6,048 nt of DNA. Origin: Pseudoflavonifractor sp047637855. GTDB lineage: Bacteria; Bacillota; Clostridia; Oscillospirales; Oscillospiraceae. The notes below the pieces were generated by a model. It was not told the DNA's origin and did no database searches. It saw only the letters and a program-made list of their open reading frames with translations. The stretch's first letter is position 1, and each line of letters opens with the position of its first letter. The position numbers and the translations under genes were made by a program. Shown one piece after another: positions 1 through 5,153 of the stretch. The stretch covers positions 1 to 6,048 of the forward strand of contig JBLJBF010000006.1 in NCBI GenBank assembly GCA_047637855.1, given 5' to 3'.

Positions 1-614
1 TAATCCTCCGGCTTTTCTTCCGGCTTGAAGTCCCGGCTGACAAAAAGCCGCTTGTCCCATAGGTGGCCCACACCGCCGGGGTTACAGGTGAGGTACATCC
101 TCTTTGGAATTTTGTTCACACCGCGCAGCGTGGCGGCCAAGGTGCGGAACTCCCACTCGGTGAAGTGGGTCGCCTCATCCATGAAGATCCAGTCGTATTC
201 CTGCCCCTGATACTCCGTGATGGCGTTCGCACTCTGGAGATGCCCAAACTTGATCATGGACCCGTTGGCGAAATAGAGCGTCCGCATGGTAGCGTTGTAA
301 GTGAAGAGCTTGTCCCCGGCTGGCTTGCCGTCGATGGCGGCTGTGTTCAAAAGCTCGATCAGCGGCTGGATGATGGTGTTCTCCAGCTCCGGGTAAGTAC
401 GCCGCAGCATCAGTATCTTGATACCGGAATAGTACAGCGCACCAGCACCGCCCTTTGCGCGTACCGCCCAGCTCTTACCACCGCCGCGGGCTCCGCCGTA
501 TGCCGTGTACCGAGCTGTAGAGGCAAGGAATTTAGCCTGTTTCTCGTTCGGGACACCAAAATCCAGTTTGATTTCGCCCTTGACCGACTTCCTCGGCCTC
601 CCGCGCTGTGCCAT
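1..614 (-). CDS. terL: Phage terminase large subunit, N-terminal ATPase part (cut by left edge)
   Basis: This is the motor protein that pumps phage DNA into the prohead and cuts the concatemer; the visible part is the packaging ATPase. Translation from the ATG at 614 gives 204 residues and runs open off the left edge. Visible motifs are a Walker A loop GGARGGGKS at residues 40-48, a hydrophobic strand with Walker B acidic pair (WIFMDEAT, D146/E147), and a TCNPGG coupling motif at 176-181, all in the order typical of the Terminase_6 (PF03237) group. The C-terminal nuclease domain is not in the window. GGGAGGG six nt before the ATG is a good ribosome site. A strong intrinsic terminator lies only about 19 nt upstream of the start, which is odd for a gene expected to be cotranscribed with terS. 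The family call is firm; the exact phage type cannot be judged. Confidence 0.95.
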   Translation of the reverse strand, partial: MAQRGRPRKSVKGEIKLDFGVPNEKQAKFLASTARYTAYGGARGGGKSWAVRAKGGAGALYYSGIKILMLRRTYPELENTIIQPLIELLNTAAIDGKPAGDKLFTYNATMRTLYFANGSMIKFGHLQSANAITEYQGQEYDWIFMDEATHFTEWEFRTLAATLRGVNKIPKRMYLTCNPGGVGHLWDKRLFVSRDFKPEEKPED

Positions 615-632
615 ACAAACCCTCCCGGTACG

Positions 633-674
633 AAAAAAGAGCCAACCAGTGCGGTTTCCCGCACTGACCGGCTC
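633..674 (-). terminator. Strong intrinsic terminator between the zinc-ribbon ORF and terL
   Basis: Read on the minus strand, two 16-nt arms (674-659 and 654-639) enclose a GAAA tetraloop (658-655) and are followed by six T residues (638-633). Eight G+C-rich pairs (CAGTGCGG with CCGCACTG) sit next to the loop, then three G-U wobbles, then GAGCC with GGCTC. The stop codon of the small ORF upstream (TAG, 676-674) touches the base of the stem. It should end transcripts coming from the terS side before terL unless read-through or antitermination occurs. Confidence 0.85.
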
Positions 675-847
675 TAAGGCTCTATCGTCAGTTTAATTTC
701 CTTACATCGTTTGCACCAGAGTAAAACCCCACTTGCCCTCGCTCCCGGCTCAACTCTGCACAATTTGCTCCAGCATACCGGGCACAAGGCCCATCCGTCC
801 TGAATAACCGCCGTTTTCTGTTTTAAAATTTTGACAGTCGGAATCAA
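674..847 (-). CDS. Small Cys4 zinc-ribbon protein (Com / cysteine-rich KTR-like)
   Basis: A 57-residue product whose C-terminal half carries CPVC (residues 22-25) and CKRC (45-48), separated by a short basic/hydrophobic stretch. This Cys4 knuckle pattern resembles the phage Com and cysteine-rich KTR (PF14205) small proteins; those families are mostly of unknown function, with Com of phage Mu being a translational regulator. I set the start at TTG 847, preceded by a GGGGGTGG ribosome-site-like run six nt upstream. The same frame stays open further back to ATG 886 (70 residues) or ATG 1012 (112 residues), but that extra N-terminus is Gly/Val-rich, has no clear ribosome site and looks non-coding. 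The gene sits between terS and terL and ends exactly at a terminator, so it may be an independent cassette. Zinc binding is inferred from the cysteines. The second-half cysteine spacing is convincing; the start is uncertain. Confidence 0.55.
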   Translation of the reverse strand: MIPTVKILKQKTAVIQDGWALCPVCWSKLCRVEPGARASGVLLWCKRCKEIKLTIEP

Positions 848-1203
848 GAAAGGCCACCCCCAGTTTTGTAGCACCCCTTTTTGCATTGTGTCGTGGGGCT
901 GTGTAAATACTCCTACGTCCACGCTTCCGACCCCCACCCCTTTTTCCGCTGCCCCGATACCCAGGTCGATCGTCCGCTCATCAGGGGTCGTAGGTGGGCG
1001 CACATACCGCAAAAATCACCCCGCAAACCCCCGCCGTGTTGCTTATTGCCCTCCCGTCAAACCGACGGACCGAGGCGCTAATTGCCAGTTGATCGAAAAG
1101 ATTCCGCAGTCACATTGCACAAAACCCAGTAATTGCAACGGTTTCACCGGTCGTTTCAATTCAGCAAAATGGTTATTTTGTTTACTTTTTTGGCCCACTT
1201 CGG
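848..1203. other. Unexplained spacer between terS and the zinc-ribbon ORF
   Basis: These 356 bp hold no recognisable gene. On the minus strand the only short frame worth noting runs from GTG 1198 to TAA 1043 (51 residues, containing CDC), starting six nt after the terS stop but without a clear ribosome site. Inverted repeats are present: CCTC + CCGTC (1050-1058) with GACGG + GAGG (1064-1068 and 1072-1075), and CCTACG (912-917) with CGTAGG (989-994), the latter overlapping an alternative pairing CGACCCC (928-934) with GGGGTCG (984-990). Such pairings could belong to a structured RNA or be chance in a C/G-run-rich stretch. Confidence 0.4.
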
Positions 1204-1641
1204 CTATTTCCCATACTCAACAGCCACTTTACCGTCATTATCACCAAAAGAGATTGCCACCTTGATGCCCTGGCCGCCGCCCTCCGTTGGCCTGTCCGAA
1301 TACCCGGCATAACACGGCTGCTTGAGCCGGAAAATGCTCATCGTATCGCCTCTCTGCTCCAGATCGTCCCGCATCCGCACCATGGCCCTTTTTAAGATCC
1401 CAGAAAGCTCCGCGTATTTGCCCCCATCGTTAATGAGCCAAACATCAAAAGTCTCCTCCGAAACGTCCAAATGCAGGATCAGGCCGGGCTTGGTGTACTT
1501 GCGGCCGTTGTCGTCGCAATAGGTGAAATACTCCGCACACTTGGTCTCAAGCTCGGCGGCGGTGTATTTAAGCTGTCCTTTACGCCAATCTTGCCCTCTT
1601 CCGGCTGGTTTTGCACTATTATCTATCTTGGTTCTAGCCAA
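1204..1641 (-). CDS. terS: Phage terminase small subunit (DNA recognition)
   Basis: Binds the packaging start site (cos or pac) in phage DNA and hands it to the large subunit. I choose TTG 1641, giving 145 residues beginning MARTKID, because GGGGG lies eight nt upstream; the longer GTG 1650 start would overlap that ribosome site. The N-terminal third is basic (KPAGRGQDWRKGQ), followed by a helix (TAAELETKCAEYF) and a helix-turn-helix-like region at about residues 49-70 (TKPGLILHLDVSEETFDVW), the usual TerS DNA-binding part. A helical middle (about 78-108) leads to a Gly-rich linker and a short beta-type tail (IKVAISFG...) expected to contact the portal or large subunit. Size and layout fit the TerS of Firmicutes tailed phages. 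It is first in the minus-strand packaging operon, about 155 nt downstream of a predicted start of transcription, and is separated from terL by about 590 bp, whereas the two are normally adjacent. Confidence 0.85.
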   Translation of the reverse strand: MARTKIDNSAKPAGRGQDWRKGQLKYTAAELETKCAEYFTYCDDNGRKYTKPGLILHLDVSEETFDVWLINDGGKYAELSGILKRAMVRMRDDLEQRGDTMSIFRLKQPCYAGYSDRPTEGGGQGIKVAISFGDNDGKVAVEYGK

Positions 1642-1661
1642 CTTATACACCCCCAGCTAAA

Positions 1662-1739
1662 AACAACCAATAAACAACCAAGTTACCGCCGTCGTCGGCG
1701 TCGTTTGCACTATGTTGTATATTGGTTGTTACTATGTTG
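1662..1739. repeat. Iterated 9-mers around a GC-rich palindrome, candidate cos/pac site
   Basis: AACAACCAA occurs at 1662-1670 and 1673-1681 (11 bp apart, one helical turn) and inverted at 1722-1730. ACTATGTTG occurs at 1709-1717 and 1731-1739 (22 bp apart, two turns). Between them lies CGCCG-TCGT-CGGCG (1687-1700), a GC-rich dyad inside otherwise AT-rich DNA. Phased repeats beside a GC-rich dyad directly upstream of terS are what a TerS binding region with a cohesive-end nick site looks like. The repeats are seen; the cos/pac role is inference. A leader regulatory element is the alternative. Confidence 0.5.
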
Positions 1740-1802
1740 ATTCTTGTTGTTATAGATACAGTATTGATACAATAAGCTCTTACTTAGTCTAATCTAATTA
1801 AG

Positions 1803-1831
1803 AGAATAGGGTTTTTCGCAAAATATGTCAA
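1803..1831 (-). promoter_or_regulatory. Sigma-70-type promoter for the terS operon
   Basis: Minus-strand TTGACA (1831-1826, perfect match) and TATTCT (1808-1803, four of six) are spaced by 17 nt. Transcription would start near 1796 and give terS a leader of about 155 nt that contains the repeat cluster. An inverted pair CTCTTA (1777-1782) / TAAGAG (1799-1804) overlaps the -10 and start region and could be an operator; this last point is speculative. Confidence 0.65.
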
Positions 1832-1865
1832 GCCAACCCGGATTGTCCCGTCGTTGAAACAGACA

Positions 1866-1914
1866 AAACCCCGCAAGCCTTTTATTCCAATAGCTTTACG
1901 GGGTTTATTTTTTT
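1866..1914 (+). terminator. Plus-strand intrinsic terminator inside the element
   Basis: AAACCCCG (1866-1873) pairs with CGGGGTTT (1899-1906); inside it AAGC (1875-1878) pairs with GCTT (1893-1896), and a T-rich tail follows (1904-1914). No plus-strand gene precedes it in the window. A possible plus-strand -10 TACAAT (1768-1773) with a weak -35 TTGTTG (1744-1749, 18-nt spacer) could feed it. It may end a small RNA, stop antisense transcription, or be what is left of a lost gene. Confidence 0.6.
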
Positions 1915-2049
1915 GTGTCTTGGAAAGCGTGAGAAAGCAAGGCCGAGTAAAATCTAAAAAATCTCCCTATTTTTTCTCTTAATTCCCCCGTTCGCCTTTG
2001 ATTCTTTCCTCTGAAAATAAAAAAATTTTTAGCTCTCCAAAGCCCCGCC
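1915..2049. other. AT-rich non-coding stretch next to the attachment site
   Basis: I find no gene here. The only structure is a weak AT palindrome, AAAAAAT (1956-1962) facing ATTTTTT (1969-1975). Integrase arm-binding or host-factor sites are expected beside an attachment core, but I cannot point to convincing repeats. Confidence 0.3.
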
Positions 2050-2077
2050 TCCAGTTCAAGTCTGGGTGTCGCCTCCA
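2050..2077 (+). other. tRNA 3'-end remnant (tRNA-Cys-like), probable right attachment site
   Basis: The stretch reads as the last part of a tRNA: T-stem TCCAG (2050-2054), T-loop TTCAAGT (2055-2061), T-stem CTGGG (2062-2066), acceptor strand TGTCGCC (2067-2073), discriminator T (2074) and encoded CCA (2075-2077). No matching 5' acceptor strand GGCGACA, D-arm or anticodon arm lies in the AT-rich DNA upstream, so this is a fragment. Discriminator U with a GGCG-type acceptor points to tRNA-Cys (tRNA-Gly also has U73 but another acceptor). T2050 makes a T.G wobble where C would pair, hinting that element and tRNA sequence meet close to 2050/2051. A terminator follows at once, as after a real tRNA gene. 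Confidence 0.75.
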
Positions 2078-2078
2078 T

Positions 2079-2113
2079 AAAAAAGAGAGTACCTTTCGGT
2101 ACTCTCTTTTTTT
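2079..2113. terminator. Bidirectional terminator serving the tRNA and hslO sides
   Basis: AGAGAGTACC (2084-2093) and GGTACTCTCT (2098-2107) form a perfect 10-bp stem with a TTTC loop, lengthened by A/T pairs on both sides. T-tracts follow in both directions (2107-2113 on plus, the A-run 2079-2084 read on minus). It lies two nt after the tRNA CCA end and 14 nt beyond the hslO stop, so it would stop both convergent units. Confidence 0.9.
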
Positions 2114-2127
2114 ATTTGTGTAGCCGC

Positions 2128-3006
2128 TCATAGCTGGGCCAAAAGGCTCTCCAGCTCTTCCCTGTCGTATTCATACACCTTGTCGCAGAACTGGCAGGTA
2201 AGCTCGGCCCTCCCCTGCTCCTCAATCAGCTCCTCCAGCTCTTTCCTGCCCATGCTGATGAGGGCCCGGGTCACCCGCTCGTGACTGCAATAGCAGCGGT
2301 ACTCCACGTCGGCGCGCTCTACCACTTCCATGTCGAAGTCCCGCAGGACCTCGCGGAGCAGCCCCTCCGCGTCCATGCCGCCGCGCAGCGCGTCGGTGAC
2401 GGCTCCCACCCGGGCCACACCCCGCTCGATCTGCCCTATGATCCCGTCCCCCGCGCCGGGCAGAAGCTGGATGAGATAGCCCCCCGCACAGAGAACCGAC
2501 TGGTCGGTGTTCACCAAAACCCCCAGAGCGCAGGCGGTGGGGATCTGTTCGCTCTCCACAAAGTAGGCCGCCACGTCGTCGGCAATCTCGCCCGAGACCA
2601 GCGCGACGGTGCCCACATAGGGCTCTCTGAGCCCCAGGTCCTTGATGACGGTAATGGAGCCATTCTCCCCTACCGCACCCCCTACGTCCAGCTTGCCGTT
2701 GGGCTTGAGGGGCAGATCCACCGTGCCGTCCACCACATAGCCGCGGACATTGCCCGCGCTGTCCGAAACGGCGGTAATGCCGCCCAGCGGCCCGTCCCCC
2801 TTGATGCGCAGAGTGACGGCCCCCTTGTCCTCCTTGAGCTGATTGCCCATCATGGAGCAGGCCATGAGCGTGCGGCCCAAAGCGGCCGTGCCGATGGGCA
2901 GGGTCTTATGGATCTGGCGGGCATGCTCCACCAGCTCCACGCCTGTAATGGCAGACGCCTTCACAGGTGCGTCCTTTGCCAGCATGCGGATAATCTGATC
3001 TGCCAT
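2128..3006 (-). CDS. hslO: Hsp33 redox-regulated holdase chaperone
   Basis: Cytoplasmic ATP-independent chaperone that is kept inactive by a zinc ion and becomes active when oxidants (with unfolding stress) release it. The 292-residue product matches the usual Hsp33 length. The N-terminal substrate-binding domain runs to about residue 225 with characteristic stretches GDGPLGG (70-76), GYVVDG and SEQIPTA (152-158). The C-terminal redox switch has all four cysteines, CYC at 238-240 and CQFC at 271-274, so the switch should work. ATG 3006 lies six nt after the methyltransferase stop; its ribosome site AAGGA is inside the end of that gene, about 13 nt upstream, which suggests coupled translation. 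It is last in a three-gene operon and ends before a bidirectional terminator. Confidence 0.97.
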   Translation of the reverse strand: MADQIIRMLAKDAPVKASAITGVELVEHARQIHKTLPIGTAALGRTLMACSMMGNQLKEDKGAVTLRIKGDGPLGGITAVSDSAGNVRGYVVDGTVDLPLKPNGKLDVGGAVGENGSITVIKDLGLREPYVGTVALVSGEIADDVAAYFVESEQIPTACALGVLVNTDQSVLCAGGYLIQLLPGAGDGIIGQIERGVARVGAVTDALRGGMDAEGLLREVLRDFDMEVVERADVEYRCYCSHERVTRALISMGRKELEELIEEQGRAELTCQFCDKVYEYDREELESLLAQL

Positions 3007-3012
3007 AGAAGT

Positions 3013-3762
3013 TTATCGTTCCTTTCGGGCTGCAAAAAAGATGCGCTGCTCCCCCTCCGCGGGCGGACGCAGCTTTAGCTCGCCATATTGTTTGATGTGG
3101 GTAAATCCGGCCGCCCTGAGGTACTCCTCCAGCTCCCGGGGCTCGTAGGCGTACTCCTCGTGCTCCTCCCCGCCGCGCTGCCAGCGGCCGTCGCCCCCGG
3201 CGCGGAAGATGTCCATCCCGTAGGTGCACAGACGGCGGCGGGGGGAATACTCGGCCCGCCAGACACAGTATGCGTCGTCGGTCTCGTCAATAAACATCTG
3301 CCCGTCAAGACTCTTCAGCTTTTCCGGCGTATTCACGTCGAAGAGAAAGAGTCCCCCGGGCATGAGAAAGAGATGTACCCGCTCGAAGGCCTTGCGCAGC
3401 AGGGCCGGGCGGGTAATGTAGTTCACGCTGTCCAGGCAGCAGACGCAGGCGTCTATGGTGCCGTAGAGGTCCAGCTTCTCCATGCTCTGGTGGAGAAAGA
3501 TGGGCTCGATAGGCTCCACACTCCGGCATTTCTCGGCCGCCTGGCCCAGCATCTCCTCCGACCGGTCCACCCCGATCATCTCATAGCCCCGTAAAGCCAA
3601 TTCCCTTGTCAGGCTTCCGGTCCCGCAGGCCAGATCCAGCACGGTGCGGATGGGCAGCCTGCTGCGGGCGAAGTGCCGCTCCAGATAGTCGGCCCAGCGG
3701 GCATAATCGACGTCCACTGTCAGGGCGTCGTAACAGCCCGCCAGAAATTCATAGCTTGCCAT
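3013..3762 (-). CDS. Class I SAM-dependent methyltransferase, YqeM-like
   Basis: A 249-residue soluble methyltransferase with a Rossmann fold. Motif I is VLDLACGTG (41-49) for the methionine end of SAM; the acidic residue that holds the ribose is D66 in IGVDRSEEML; motif II is at DACVCCLDSVNY (104-115); LMPGGLFLFDVNTPEK (133-148) is the post-II strand. The opening YEFLAGCYDALT, the LDSVNY segment and the closing QRIFFAARK resemble Bacillus YqeM, whose substrate is, to my knowledge, not established, so the acceptor here is unknown. The ATG at 3762 overlaps the end of the upstream regulator gene by 14 nt, with GAAGG just before it, a sign of translational coupling. Hsp33 follows six nt after its stop. 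The domain call is certain; the YqeM relation is by eye. Confidence 0.92.
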   Translation of the reverse strand: MASYEFLAGCYDALTVDVDYARWADYLERHFARSRLPIRTVLDLACGTGSLTRELALRGYEMIGVDRSEEMLGQAAEKCRSVEPIEPIFLHQSMEKLDLYGTIDACVCCLDSVNYITRPALLRKAFERVHLFLMPGGLFLFDVNTPEKLKSLDGQMFIDETDDAYCVWRAEYSPRRRLCTYGMDIFRAGGDGRWQRGGEEHEEYAYEPRELEEYLRAAGFTHIKQYGELKLRPPAEGEQRIFFAARKER

Positions 3763-4060
3763 CGGCCTTCAGCTTTTCCTTGATTTGGGGAAGTACGTCG
3801 GCATAGCCCTCCGCGCCGTAGTTGAGGGAGCGGTTGACCCGGCTGATGGTGGCGCTGGACGCCCCTGTGCGCTCCAGAATATCGTTATAAATCATCCCGT
3901 CGGAGAGGAGAAGGGCCACCTCGAACCGCTGCTCCATGGCCCTCAGCTCGGCCACCGTGCACAGGTCGGCAAAAAATCGCTTGCACGCGTCCAAATCCTT
4001 CAGCGTAAGGATGGCCTCATAGAGCATATTACTCTGAGGTTTCTTTTCACCCTTGGTCAT
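3749..4060 (-). CDS. YerC/YecD-type TrpR-like DNA-binding protein
   Basis: A 103-residue member of the Trp-repressor superfamily (PF01371) of the YerC/YecD type. Helical N-terminal part with LYEAILTLKDLDACKRFF (13-30) and DLCT (32-35), then QRFEVALLL, and a helix-turn-helix at about 56-80 (YNDILERTGASSATISRVNR) ending in SLNYG, the hallmark of this group. It has no reason to bind tryptophan; target genes are unknown, although autoregulation of this operon is plausible. I choose ATG 4060 because AAGGAGG stands 11 nt upstream; ATG 4081 (110 residues) would place that ribosome site inside the gene and has no site of its own. First gene of the operon; its last 14 nt overlap the methyltransferase start. 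Confidence 0.92.
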   Translation of the reverse strand: MTKGEKKPQSNMLYEAILTLKDLDACKRFFADLCTVAELRAMEQRFEVALLLSDGMIYNDILERTGASSATISRVNRSLNYGAEGYADVLPQIKEKLKADGKL

Positions 4061-4102
4061 TTTGAGGGATGCCTCCTTCATTTTTGGGGTATTTTCTACG
4101 TT

Positions 4103-4131
4103 ATTTTACCACAGTGAAGTATGACAGTAAA
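4103..4131 (-). promoter_or_regulatory. Promoter of the yerC-like / methyltransferase / hslO operon
   Basis: Minus-strand TTTACT (4131-4126, four of six) and TAAAAT (4108-4103, five of six) with a 17-nt spacer. Transcription should begin near 4096, leaving about 36 nt before the chosen ATG 4060. This also argues against needing the upstream ATG 4081. Confidence 0.65.
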
Positions 4132-4185
4132 CACATTTTTGCGTTTTTCCAGGAAACAGCCGTTTATTTTCATGGAGAGGGGCTT

Positions 4186-4202
4186 TTGCTGCGCTTCAGC
4201 AA
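4186..4202. repeat. Small inverted repeat in the divergent promoter region
   Basis: TTGCTG (4186-4191) and CAGCAA (4197-4202) are perfect arms with a 5-nt loop. No T-tract follows on either strand, so it is not a terminator. It lies between the two divergent promoters and could be an operator or chance. Confidence 0.3.
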
Positions 4203-4222
4203 CGGAGTATTTAATAAAATCC

Positions 4223-4251
4223 CTGTCAAATCTCACGGCCCGGCATAGGAT
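4223..4251 (+). promoter_or_regulatory. Possible promoter for the DUF3298 gene
   Basis: CTGTCA (4223-4228) and TAGGAT (4246-4251) each match consensus at four of six positions with a 17-nt spacer. Start of transcription would be near 4258, about 33 nt before ATG 4291. Weak by sequence, supported by position. Confidence 0.4.
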
Positions 4252-4290
4252 AGAGTGCGTCATTTAAATGTTCTGGAGAGGGGCATCGCC

Positions 4291-4959
4291 ATGGAACGAG
4301 ACAAAAGCCGGGTCGAGTCGGTCAACGTAGAGGCCGGAACCTGGAAGCAGACCCTCAAGTGTGAGGGGGAGCCGGTGCTCACCTTTACCCTCCGCTGGCC
4401 CAAGCTGCCGGAGAACTCGACCGCCTTCCGGCGCATTGGACGCTATTACCAGTATGCGGCTGACCGGTGGCGGATCCGGTGGGAGACCTGCCTCTTTGCC
4501 CAGGCCTGCGAGGCGCTGAACTCCTCCAGGGAGAGATCCTACCCCTTCCACCCCTGGGAGGCGGCGCTGGACTTTACCGTCACCTACAACGAAAAGGGGC
4601 TTTTCAGCCTGTACATGGACGCCTACGAGTTCACCGGCGGAGCCCACGGTAACACGGTGCGCTGCGGCGACACCTGGGAGCTGCGCTGCGGGATGCCCCG
4701 CACCCTGCCCACCTTTTTCCCCCACGGGAGCCATTGGCGGCGGGAGAGCATCGCCAAAGTGCGCAGCGAGATCGAGCGCCAGATCGCCACCGGGGAGTAT
4801 ATGTACCTGGATGGCTGGCATCAGGCGGCGTCCGACCAGTTCGACCCCTGCCGCTTCTATCTCACCGACCGGGGCGTCACCGTCTTCTATCCCCTCTATT
4901 CTCTGGCTCCCTATGTGGAGGGTTTTCCCGCCTTCGTCGTCGCACCGCTGCCCGAATAA
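4291..4959 (+). CDS. DUF3298 (RsiV-like) family protein without signal peptide or membrane anchor
   Basis: The 222-residue product has the DUF4163/DUF3298 arrangement seen in RsiV and PdaC-type extracytoplasmic proteins: a beta-rich start, a helical RRIGRYYQYAADRW stretch (48-60), the hallmark YEFTGGAHGN (112-121), TFFPHGSHWRR (141-151) and a final beta segment FYLTDRGVTVFYPLYSLAPYVEG (189-211). In RsiV this domain is extracellular and binds lysozyme; here the N-terminus MERDKSRVES is polar and there is no hydrophobic segment, so it is predicted to be cytoplasmic. Its role is unknown. ATG 4291 is preceded by GAGAGG about nine nt upstream; an in-frame GTG at 4255 adds 12 residues but has only a weak site. 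It is a single-gene unit with its own terminator, divergent from the hslO operon. Confidence 0.85.
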   Translation: MERDKSRVESVNVEAGTWKQTLKCEGEPVLTFTLRWPKLPENSTAFRRIGRYYQYAADRWRIRWETCLFAQACEALNSSRERSYPFHPWEAALDFTVTYNEKGLFSLYMDAYEFTGGAHGNTVRCGDTWELRCGMPRTLPTFFPHGSHWRRESIAKVRSEIERQIATGEYMYLDGWHQAASDQFDPCRFYLTDRGVTVFYPLYSLAPYVEGFPAFVVAPLPE

Positions 4960-4968
4960 AAATTTCTC

Positions 4969-5015
4969 AACGCGGCCTGTCGAGCACTCTTCTCGACTGG
5001 CCGCGTTCCCCTTTT
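4969..5015 (+). terminator. Terminator after the DUF3298 gene
   Basis: Two 16-nt arms (4969-4984 and 4992-5007) pair with a single mismatch: AACGCGGCC with GGCCGCGTT at the base and GTCGAG with CTCGAC near a 7-nt loop. CCCC and four T residues follow (5008-5015). The T-tract is short, but the stem is very stable and starts nine nt after the stop codon. Confidence 0.75.
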
Positions 5016-5153
5016 GCAGCCGGTTTTCGCGGGAGGGGGCCTTCCCTCCGCGCAGGTTGAAGCGGGAGCTTGGCGAAGTTTGCTCCCCGTATTTCTTTTT
5101 AAGAATCGCTCCGTTTTCACCCCAACAAAGTACTTTAAACGGTGATTTATTTC

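Larger units (their letters stand above)
1..2077. mobile_element. Right end of an integrated phage or phage-satellite element
   Basis: Two terminase genes read leftwards from near a tRNA 3'-end remnant (2050-2077), which I take as the right attachment site. Everything to the right is housekeeping chromosome. The element continues beyond the left edge, so its size, integrase and structural genes cannot be seen. Terminase genes this close to an attachment site, without integrase or lysogeny genes in between, are not the usual prophage layout; the missing functions are expected at the other end or have been lost. The boundary is inferred from the tRNA fragment, because the matching left attachment site is outside the window. 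Confidence 0.8.

Noticed and set aside
63..677. Plus-strand open frame of about 200 codons
   Set aside because: Antisense shadow of terL, whose minus-strand frame has clear Walker A and B motifs; the plus product has no family features.
674..1012. 112-residue version of the zinc-ribbon gene starting at ATG 1012
   Set aside because: The extra N-terminus is low-complexity Gly/Val with no ribosome site; TTG 847 has a better site and gives the usual size of such mini-proteins.
831..1265. Plus-strand 144-codon frame across the terS-terL spacer
   Set aside because: It runs antisense into terS, lacks a ribosome site and is Pro/Ser/Thr-rich from C-runs.
1662..1739. CRISPR array
   Set aside because: The repeats are 9 bp, of two kinds, partly inverted, and have no regular spacers.
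1980..2077. Complete tRNA gene
   Set aside because: Only the T-arm and 3' acceptor strand are present; no complementary 5' acceptor, D-arm or anticodon arm precede them.
2281..3078. Plus-strand 265-codon frame
   Set aside because: Antisense shadow of hslO, a common effect of high third-position G+C.
5028..5052. GC-rich hairpin between the DUF3298 terminator and purA
   Set aside because: It has a bulge and no T-tract on either strand, so it was not called a terminator or riboswitch.
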